A stretch of DNA of 56,288 bases from an uncultured Reyranella sp. (GTDB lineage: Bacteria; Pseudomonadota; Alphaproteobacteria; Reyranellales; Reyranellaceae). The notes under the pieces are model-generated. The model was not told the DNA's origin. It made no database searches and worked only from the letters and a program-made list of their open reading frames with translations. The first letter of the stretch is position 1; the number at the start of each line of letters is the position of its first letter. Positions 50,307-56,288 of this stretch are shown here, in pieces. The position numbers were made by a program, and so were the translations under genes. The DNA is taken from the NCBI RefSeq assembly GCF_945957355.1, contig NZ_CAMFKM010000022.1, positions 1 through 56,288 of the forward strand. Direction: 5' to 3'.

Positions 50307-51247
50307 GGTCCGATGATCCGGCGGATTTCGCGGGCGACGCCGTCGAGCGCCGCAACGGTGCGCGGATAGCGCAGCGCATGAACCGGCAGCAGATCCGCCA
50401 CGCGGGCGACGAAGCGCATCTGGTGCTCCATGCGGCTGCTGCCGGCGTACCGTGTGTCCATCGCCGACGACATCAGGGTCTTCGCGAGTTCCAGGCCGCT
50501 CAGGCGGGCGCTCGAGACCTCCGTGATCGTGTCGTCATCGGGGTCGCCGAGATGGAACAGGGCGGCAAGCCGCGACGGCGCGCGATGACTGCGCGGCTCA
50601 CGGCGCGGCCGTACCATGATCTTGCCGCTCAGCGCGTTGAAATGCCCGTCGGCGACGGCGTCCGGCAGGAAGCCGGTGGCGGGCTGGTCGAGCAGCTTGA
50701 GCCGATAGGGGCCGGGATGGGCCAGGATCGTGTCGCCGGCGAAGCTCACGCGCAGCATGTCGTCGGTTACGAGGTCGGCGCCGTGGCTGATCAGGTAGGC
50801 TGCCAGTGTCGACTTGCCGGCACCGCTTTGGCCCAGCAATCCGACGGCGCGACCCTCCATCTCGAGCACGGTCGCATGAAGAGTCTCCTCGCCCTGCAGG
50901 GTGAGCGACGCACTGACGACGAAGTTCAGGAGGTTGGCTTCGAAGGCCCTCTGCTCGACGTCGCCCAGCATGCGGCAGATGGCGGTACGGCCGTTCGCCG
51001 AGATCGTCGCCTCGAAGACATCGCTGGACTTCATGTAAACGCTGCCGTCGTCGAGAACGACGTGTTCGATCCAGTCATCGGGGTCGCGGGCGCCGCCGGG
51101 GACGATGGCCCGGAAATAGTCCGGCGATCCGGCGAGGAGCGTGATGTCGGCGCGGCCGTCGCTGCCGGCCGCTTCGTGCACCGACGTCAGCGGCAGCTCG
51201 CTCTCGATCACGAGGCCGTAGACGAGGTGGCGATGACGGGCGTTCAC
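50303..51247 (-). CDS. HPr-kinase-like protein (lasso peptide kinase candidate)
   Basis: A 314-residue kinase related to HprK C-terminal domains. The N-terminal HRHLVYGLVIESELPL is the usual start of RiPP-associated HPr-kinase-like proteins. GLLGQSGAGKSTLAAYL is the P-loop, and DLVTDDMLRV is the acidic catalytic strand. Relatives in lasso clusters (ThcoK, PadeK, PsmK) phosphorylate the C-terminal Ser of the precursor; this cluster's precursor ends in Ser. GTG 51247 was chosen because AGGAG lies exactly 5 bp upstream; ATG 51287 and 51293 would add 13-15 residues. First gene of the operon. Confidence 0.83.
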   Translation of the reverse strand: MNARHRHLVYGLVIESELPLTSVHEAAGSDGRADITLLAGSPDYFRAIVPGGARDPDDWIEHVVLDDGSVYMKSSDVFEATISANGRTAICRMLGDVEQRAFEANLLNFVVSASLTLQGEETLHATVLEMEGRAVGLLGQSGAGKSTLAAYLISHGADLVTDDMLRVSFAGDTILAHPGPYRLKLLDQPATGFLPDAVADGHFNALSGKIMVRPRREPRSHRAPSRLAALFHLGDPDDDTITEVSSARLSGLELAKTLMSSAMDTRYAGSSRMEHQMRFVARVADLLPVHALRYPRTVAALDGVAREIRRIIGP

Positions 51248-51382
51248 GTGCACTCCTGCCGGCGGCCCGGGGTGGACAGCTTGCATGCTCATAGCAGAAT
51301 GTCTTGACTTCCTCGAACGTTGAGACAGCCTTGGCGCCGAGGCAATACCGCAAGGGCCCGGCTGGATATATAAGCGACGCAC

Positions 51383-52171
51383 ATGATCCGAATCGATTTT
51401 TCCGGGGTTCCGACCGAGGATCTCTCCCGGTCGAAGGAGGTCGAGGCGGCTTTCGACGGGTTCACACGCGAAGGCTACGTCATTCTCGACAATATTGTGC
51501 CGCAGGACACGATTCGCTCGCTGCATGAGGAGTTCCTCGAACGCTACGAGGACCAGATCCGGGATATGGAAACGCCCCAGTCGCTGGAAGTCGGTGCCCG
51601 GCGCTTCATGATTCCGCTGCATTTTTCCGGTGGCCTCGGGGCCGAGCAGGTCTATGCCAATCCCTATGTGATCGCGCTCGTGCGCATGATCCTCGACGAC
51701 GAAGCAATCATCGATGCCTTCGGCGCCATCCTCTCGCTGAGCGGCGCCGAGGAACAGCACATCCACCATGACGGTCCGATCCTGTTCAACTCGGCGATCT
51801 CACGTCTGCTGCCGGCCTACGCCATGACATTCGCCCTCCCGCTGGTCGAGATGAACGAGATATCGGGCACTACGGCGCTGTGGCCAGGCAGCCACCGGCG
51901 GGGAGAGCACGAGGGCGCCGAGCCGGAACGGCCCACCATTCCGCTCGGCTCCGGTATGATGTGGGATTTCCGCACATACCATAGCGGGATGGCCAACCGG
52001 TCCGGCCAGGTGAGGCCGATGGTCTATGCCACCTATGCCCGGCGCTGGTACCAGGATCCGGTCAATTTCCGGAAGGAGACCCTGCCGCGCCTGGTCTTCG
52101 AGCCTGGCTTCCTCGGCAGCCTGCCCGAGAACCTTCGAAAGCTTTTCGCCCACGTGCGCTCCGCCGGCTGA
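51383..52171 (+). CDS. phytanoyl-CoA dioxygenase (PhyH)-family oxygenase 1
   Basis: A 262-residue Fe(II)/2OG oxygenase. FTREGYVILDNIVPQDTI is the usual PhyH start. EQHIHHDGPILFN gives His-x-Asp, and WDFRTYHSGMANRSGQVRPMVYATYARRW gives the distal His and the Arg that binds 2-oxoglutarate. GTTALWPGSHRRGEHE is the family loop. It is divergent from the RiPP kinase gene (135-bp gap) and coupled to the next gene by TGATG. A TATATA/TATAAG sequence at 51367-51374 lies just before the start and may be part of a promoter or leader. RiPP hydroxylation is possible; sugar or lipid hydroxylation is equally open. Confidence 0.85.
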   Translation: MIRIDFSGVPTEDLSRSKEVEAAFDGFTREGYVILDNIVPQDTIRSLHEEFLERYEDQIRDMETPQSLEVGARRFMIPLHFSGGLGAEQVYANPYVIALVRMILDDEAIIDAFGAILSLSGAEEQHIHHDGPILFNSAISRLLPAYAMTFALPLVEMNEISGTTALWPGSHRRGEHEGAEPERPTIPLGSGMMWDFRTYHSGMANRSGQVRPMVYATYARRWYQDPVNFRKETLPRLVFEPGFLGSLPENLRKLFAHVRSAG

Positions 52172-53166
52172 TGCGCGCATCTCCGGAGCAGTTCGCCTCG
52201 GCCGTCGAGAGGCTCCTGAAGCAGTCCGAATTGTCGCCCGAGGACACCGAGAAGCGATTCAAGGATGCTCTCGACATCGACCGCTGGCGCGGGCTCGTGC
52301 CGTTCGCCTCGATTGGAGGGGACGGCGGAGGCGACGACGGCCCGGCGCGCATCTTCGACGCCGATGCCGCACGCGAAAAGCGCCGCCTCGACAGCGAGGG
52401 CTACTTCCGGCTGCCGCAGGTGTTCGCCCCTGCGCTGATCGCCAGGATGCGCCGCATCGTCGAGGCGGTTCGCGCCGATGGCTGGCCGGTCGCCTTCGCC
52501 TTCGTTTTCGACGAGTTCTGGAGCATCGCGCGGTCGCCGCAGGTCGCATCCTTTCTCGAGTGGGCGGTCGGCGAGGGCTATCTGCAGAACACGGTCGTCT
52601 GGGCCCATTGGGTCGCGGGCGAGCGGCGCGTCGCCGGCTGGAGCCCGCACGACGACTACCGCGAGGGCGGGGACGCGTTCCTGTCGGCCTGGATCCCGCT
52701 TTCCGATGCCACGGTCGAGAATGGCTGCATGTTCCTGCTGCCGGCCGGCGTCTCGCGCGAGATTTCCGACGCCATGGATACCGACACGCCGCTGTCGCCA
52801 CGCGTCGTTCGCGCGGCCCTGCAGGACGTGATTGCCCTGCCGGCTACCGCCGGCGCGATGATCGGTTGGCGCGGCAACATCCTCCATTGGGGCGGCGCCA
52901 ATGCCGGAAGCGCCGAGCCCCGTCTCAGCCTGGCCCTCGAATTCCGGTCGAGGGGCGTCAGTCCGTCGAAATTTGAAAGGCCGCTGATCGACCCACGCGC
53001 GCCGCTGCCGTCTTTCCGGCTCCGGCTGTTTGCGATCACGAAGGCGTTGCGCGAGTACACCAAGTTCGAGCCGCTGCTGCTGCGCTACCTGCCGCTGGCC
53101 GAGCGCATCTTCGCCGAGACTTTGGACGCCAGTGCCGCCGCGTCGAACCCTCCGCCGGCATCGTAG
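52171..53166 (+). CDS. PhyH-family oxygenase 2
   Basis: A 331-residue Fe(II)/2OG oxygenase, longer than its partner. An N-terminal ~60-residue helical segment with FASAVERLLKQSELSPEDTEKRF comes first. REKRRLDSEGYFRLPQVF starts the oxygenase domain, GWSPHDDYREGGDAFLSAWIPLSD gives His-x-Asp, and GWRGNILHWGGANAG gives the distal His, followed by LSLALEFRS with the Arg. The C-terminal 80 residues are helical. It overlaps gene 51383-52171 by one base, and its 3' end overlaps the convergent glycosyltransferase gene by 82 bp. Substrate unknown. Confidence 0.82.
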   Translation: MRASPEQFASAVERLLKQSELSPEDTEKRFKDALDIDRWRGLVPFASIGGDGGGDDGPARIFDADAAREKRRLDSEGYFRLPQVFAPALIARMRRIVEAVRADGWPVAFAFVFDEFWSIARSPQVASFLEWAVGEGYLQNTVVWAHWVAGERRVAGWSPHDDYREGGDAFLSAWIPLSDATVENGCMFLLPAGVSREISDAMDTDTPLSPRVVRAALQDVIALPATAGAMIGWRGNILHWGGANAGSAEPRLSLALEFRSRGVSPSKFERPLIDPRAPLPSFRLRLFAITKALREYTKFEPLLLRYLPLAERIFAETLDASAAASNPPPAS

Positions 53167-54056
53167 GTCAGCCAGCCTTTTTGCGACGGCAACAGGCCGT
53201 CGGACAGGACGATCCCATCGCACAGCAGGCCGGTCACGTGACCGAACGTGCCACGTGTCGTGACCAGAAGATCGGCCTCGATCATCTCGCGCATGCTCCC
53301 GAACGGATCGGCGTCGAGGAACAACTGGCTCTCGGGAATGTCGAGCCGGGAGAAGTCGGCGGGGTCTCCCTGCGAGAAGACGCGCAGCGTGTGACCGACA
53401 CCAAGCTCGCGCAGGATCGTGCGAAGCTGCGCGACGACCCGCGCCAGACAGGCCATGTCGGTCGCATCCTCCGAATGGAAGTCGTGCCGGTTGCGTCGCC
53501 GGACGTGGATGCAGACACTTGGCGACCCCTTCGGGCGGGGCGTCTTGTTCAGGCGGTACTTGCGCCTGAAGTCGCGAACGAGCGATTCCTCGAACGGACG
53601 ATCTTCGTCCTCGACGCCGAACAGCGCGCGCAACGTGGGGAAGGTGAAGGCGAAATTGACGGCATCGTGCGGGCCCGCGTCGCCAACGCTGGCCTCGCCC
53701 GCCCCGAGATTGAAATGCGATTCCCAGGCCGCCGCCCATTCGTGCATCGGCCGATCGGCGTGATGGATCTCGGTGAACGGCGTGTGGACGTAGGTCAGGC
53801 CCTGGGCGCGTGCGAACTCGATGGCCCTCATCGTCATCAGCGATTGGGAACCGGCGCCCTCGTGCGTCGAGGCAACGCTGGTGATCCTGTCGAGTCTTCC
53901 GTGTCCGGTGAGCTGCCGCACATAGTGCCGGAACAGGACGTCATCGGCGGTGAAGTGCGGCGGTCGGCCGAGCGCTTCCTTGACGACATTCTTGGCAAGG
54001 CTGCTTGCATAGCCGAGCGATCCGAGCGCGAGCAGGCGCAGCGCCGCCGCGTTCAC
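53085..54056 (-). CDS. GT11-like (fucosyltransferase-type) glycosyltransferase
   Basis: A 323-residue GT-B protein. SVCIHVRRRNRHDF matches the HxRRxD motif that binds GDP in alpha-1,2/1,6-fucosyltransferases, with Asn in place of Asp. LRVFSQGDPADFSRL and IEADLLVTTRGTFGHVTGLLCDG match their later motifs. The N-terminal hydrophobic stretch (ALRLLALGSLGYASSLAKNVV) may associate with the membrane. GTG 54056 overlaps the ABC exporter stop (GTGA), so it is translationally coupled to it. The donor may be GDP-sugar. The acceptor could be the RiPP, but a surface glycan is equally possible. Confidence 0.65.
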   Translation of the reverse strand: MNAAALRLLALGSLGYASSLAKNVVKEALGRPPHFTADDVLFRHYVRQLTGHGRLDRITSVASTHEGAGSQSLMTMRAIEFARAQGLTYVHTPFTEIHHADRPMHEWAAAWESHFNLGAGEASVGDAGPHDAVNFAFTFPTLRALFGVEDEDRPFEESLVRDFRRKYRLNKTPRPKGSPSVCIHVRRRNRHDFHSEDATDMACLARVVAQLRTILRELGVGHTLRVFSQGDPADFSRLDIPESQLFLDADPFGSMREMIEADLLVTTRGTFGHVTGLLCDGIVLSDGLLPSQKGWLTYDAGGGFDAAALASKVSAKMRSASGR

Positions 54057-55732
54057 GCCAGCCTGCCTTCGACCAGCACGGCGTGACGGTCGGCCGCTGC
54101 GATGGCGGCGGGACGATGGGTCACGAGCATGATCGTCGCCCGTCCCTTCAGGCCGGCGATCGTCTCCAGGATGCGCTCCTCGTTGGCGGCATCGAGCGCG
54201 CTGGCCGGCTCGTCGAGCAGGATCAGCCGCGGTGCGCGCAGCAGCAGGCGGGCCAGGGCCAGTCTCTGGCGTTCGCCGCCCGACAGGTTGGCGCCACGGT
54301 CGCCGACGACCGTGTCGAGACCCAGCGGCAGCGCGGCGACGAAATCGCCGAGGCCGGCCAGCCGCATCGCCTCCCGCATCGCCTCATCGCTGGCGTCGGG
54401 TCGTGCCCAGGCGAGATTGGCGCGGATCGACGCGTGGAAGAGGAAGGCCTCCTGTGCCATCGTGCCGACCGACTGCCGCCAGGCTGGCGCGATCTGCGGC
54501 GTGAGTTCGCGCCCGTCGATCAGGATGCGACCCGATTGCGGTGTGAGCAGACCACCCAGCAGGTCGAGGATGGTGCTCTTGCCGGCACCGGATATGCCCG
54601 ACAGCACGGTGAGCGAGCCGGCCGGCAGGGAAAGGTCGACGCCACGCAGGATTTCCGGCTGGCCGTCGTAGCCGAAATGGACGTCCTCCATCCGGATCTC
54701 GCGCTCGAAGGGGACTGGCTCCGGCGTGGCCGCCTCGGGTGCATCGGCCGCCGACTCGCAGGCTTCGATCTCGGAGGCAACCCACCGGTAGGCGGGGGAC
54801 GCATGGACGAATTGCTGGCCGAGTTCCTGCACGCTCTGCAGCATCGGCAGCAGCCGCTGGAAGACCAGGATCAGCACCAGCAGGTCGGCCAGCGGCAGGC
54901 CGGCCCAGCTTGCGGCTGCCCACAGGAAGCCCGCCAGCGCGAGCGCGACGAGGCAGTCGAGCAGGAAGCCCGTGTCGGCCTGCAGGCGATTGGCCGCGAG
55001 ATCCGCCCCCTCGGCACTGCGGGCGGCGTCGGCGAAGGCCTGCACATGCCGGGCCTCCGCGCCATAGGCCTTGGTGAGCTTCAGCGCCTGGAGGAATTCG
55101 GTGATCTCGCGGCTCACGCGCATGTTGGCGTCGGAAGCCATCTCGCCGAGCCGCCGGCTCTCGGTCAGCCGGTGCCGCATCAGCCAGATCAGGGCCGTGC
55201 CGAAGGCGATGGCGAGCGCGGTGAAACCCGGCGCGATGGCGAAGGCGACCACGAAATGCGCCGCGAGGATGGACAGGCGCGCCGGGACTTCGAGGAGCAG
55301 ATGGGTCGCGTGCTCCACCCTGTCGATCTCGGTCGAGAAGAGCGCGTGGAAATCGGCGGTCCGCCGGCGAAGCAGATACGGCCACGAGGCGCGGGCGATG
55401 GCGGCGTAGGCCCTGACCCGTAGCGCCACCGCGAAATCGAAGGAGAGGCGGGCGGTCGCCAGCAGGCGCGTGCGCGAGACCAGCGCGCGGACCAGCACGA
55501 TGCCCAGGAAGACCAGCAGCAGGCCGGGCAGGGTCTTCGGCAGGAGGGCGAGCAGGCCGCCCTGGGGACCGGCCTCGGTGGCGCCCAGCGAATTCAGCAG
55601 CGGCACGAGGAGGGCGAGGCCCAGCCCGTCGGTGGCCCCCGCGAGCACGATCAGCAGGCTGAGGAAGGCCAGCCGTCCTGGTCCCGCCTGTCCGCTGCGC
55701 AGGCGCCAGGCTGCCCTCAGATCATTGAGCAT
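54053..55732 (-). CDS. ABC exporter (type IV half-transporter), candidate lasso D protein
   Basis: A 559-residue fused membrane/ATPase half-transporter. The six-helix domain spans residues ~20-310. The ATPase domain has GISGAGKST (Walker A), LSGGERQRLALARLL (signature), LILLDEPASALD (Walker B) and VTHRPAAI. It has no peptidase domain. In lasso clusters such a D protein exports the mature peptide and gives self-immunity, which fits this position, but lipid or sugar export is not excluded. It is the upstream member of a two-gene unit with the GT11-like gene. ATG 55732. Confidence 0.85.
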   Translation of the reverse strand: MLNDLRAAWRLRSGQAGPGRLAFLSLLIVLAGATDGLGLALLVPLLNSLGATEAGPQGGLLALLPKTLPGLLLVFLGIVLVRALVSRTRLLATARLSFDFAVALRVRAYAAIARASWPYLLRRRTADFHALFSTEIDRVEHATHLLLEVPARLSILAAHFVVAFAIAPGFTALAIAFGTALIWLMRHRLTESRRLGEMASDANMRVSREITEFLQALKLTKAYGAEARHVQAFADAARSAEGADLAANRLQADTGFLLDCLVALALAGFLWAAASWAGLPLADLLVLILVFQRLLPMLQSVQELGQQFVHASPAYRWVASEIEACESAADAPEAATPEPVPFEREIRMEDVHFGYDGQPEILRGVDLSLPAGSLTVLSGISGAGKSTILDLLGGLLTPQSGRILIDGRELTPQIAPAWRQSVGTMAQEAFLFHASIRANLAWARPDASDEAMREAMRLAGLGDFVAALPLGLDTVVGDRGANLSGGERQRLALARLLLRAPRLILLDEPASALDAANEERILETIAGLKGRATIMLVTHRPAAIAAADRHAVLVEGRLA

Positions 55733-55802
55733 TTAGACCAGCCGGCATGGGCTGCAATCACATCCATGCCGCAGCGTATCAGGAGGATCGACGGCGCGCC
55801 TT

Positions 55803-56288
55803 CTACTCTGCAGCGGCGGCGAGGCGCAGGTCGGGCAGGGGGTGCGAGCGGTCGACCGGTGCACCGGCGTCGAATTTCTTCAGTTCAGGCATCACGGTGT
55901 CGGCGAACATCCGCATGTTCCGCGCCGCCTCTTCATGGGGCATGCCGGCATAGGAAAAGACGCCGACATAGCCGCAGTTGTTCGTCTGCTTGTGGATCGC
56001 CATGATCTTGTCGTGGACCTGCTCGGGCGTGCCATAGACCTGCAGGTCGGCGAAGAACTCGATGGCTTTCTGGTCGCCGTAGACCGCGAGCTTCTCGTTC
56101 ATCTTGGCGTAGTACTCGTAGCCGCGCTGGTTCTTCATGTGCGCGCCGGCGAACTGGTAGTGGTCGAGCACCGTGCGGTAGTAGCCGCCGATGTACCTCA
56201 CCGCCATCTCTCGCGCGCGCTCGGCGCTTGCGTCGACGAAGGTCCAGCCGGCCGAGATCGGCTGCGGCGCGTCGCTGCCGTTGATCTC
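55803..56288 (-). CDS. LLM-class flavin-dependent oxidoreductase (5' end outside window)
   Basis: The C-terminal 161 residues of a luciferase-like monooxygenase. The frame is open to the right edge (EINGSDAPQPISAGWTFVD...). MAVRYIGGYYRTVLDHYQFAG, FADLQVYGTPEQVHDKI and GVFSYAGMPHEEAARNMRMFADTVMPEL are the characteristic C-terminal helices of the bacterial luciferase/alkanesulfonate monooxygenase fold. The FMN-binding N-terminus is not visible. It lies 70 bp upstream of the ABC exporter in the same direction but looks unrelated to the RiPP cluster. Confidence 0.82.
   Translation of the reverse strand, partial: EINGSDAPQPISAGWTFVDASAERAREMAVRYIGGYYRTVLDHYQFAGAHMKNQRGYEYYAKMNEKLAVYGDQKAIEFFADLQVYGTPEQVHDKIMAIHKQTNNCGYVGVFSYAGMPHEEAARNMRMFADTVMPELKKFDAGAPVDRSHPLPDLRLAAAAE

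Noticed and set aside
51304..51332. TTGACT as -35 for the PhyH or kinase genes
   Set aside because: The hexamer at the correct spacing (AGCCTT) does not resemble a -10 element.

Overview
The window is GC-rich, densely packed bacterial chromosome. Gene content suggests an alphaproteobacterium: a poly-3-hydroxybutyrate/ketone-body operon, a Bug-type (TctC) binding protein, RTX and Calx-beta exoproteins, and short overlapping operons. A Rhodospirillales or Reyranella-like lineage is plausible, but that is inference. No rRNA, tRNA, CRISPR array, transposase or phage gene was seen.

Layout. 1-1631: 3'-truncated gene for an M10-type metallopeptidase with RTX repeats. 1989-6856: a possible membrane-lipid locus (phospholipid N-methyltransferase, oxygenase-like protein, Mpo1/DUF962-like protein, class III PLP enzyme with a membrane anchor, phosphatidylserine decarboxylase). 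6967-9570: large NIDO + Calx-beta exoprotein. 9849-17415: STAS-like protein, nitroreductase, then three UbiD-family decarboxylases, a UbiX flavin prenyltransferase and an FMN-binding PPOX-type protein. 17484-38030: a surface-glycan and glycoprotein island. It holds an outer-membrane polysaccharide exporter, a TibC/Aah-type protein O-heptosyltransferase 18 bp downstream of a 1389-residue strand-loop-strand repeat protein, a divergent type I secretion ABC/HlyD pair, sugar epimerase, methyltransferase, glycosyltransferase, a KpsM/KpsT/KpsE capsule ABC exporter, and the ADP-heptose genes hldD and hldE. 38106-46241: small proteins, an acyl-CoA-dehydrogenase-like oxidoreductase / Bug protein / TauD operon, an OmpA-family protein with a structured leader, and a patatin - acetoacetate decarboxylase - 3-hydroxybutyrate dehydrogenase operon. 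46363-55732: a lasso-peptide-type RiPP cluster (HPr-kinase-like kinase, B2 protease, Asn-synthetase-like cyclase, RRE/PqqD protein, precursor, nucleotidyltransferase) with two PhyH-type dioxygenases, a GT11-like glycosyltransferase and an ABC exporter beside it. 55803-56288: partial LLM-class oxidoreductase.

Two candidate systems stand out. The first is a T1SS-linked heptosylated surface protein: substrate, heptosyltransferase, ABC/HlyD exporter and the last ADP-heptose enzymes lie within one 20-kb stretch. BAHT heptosyltransferases are known for modifying autotransporters, but this substrate has no autotransporter barrel. The second is a heavily tailored lasso-like RiPP. Its precursor matches the lasso leader motif and ends in Ser, as the clustered kinase would need, but its core has no Asp/Glu at positions 7-9 after the expected cleavage site.
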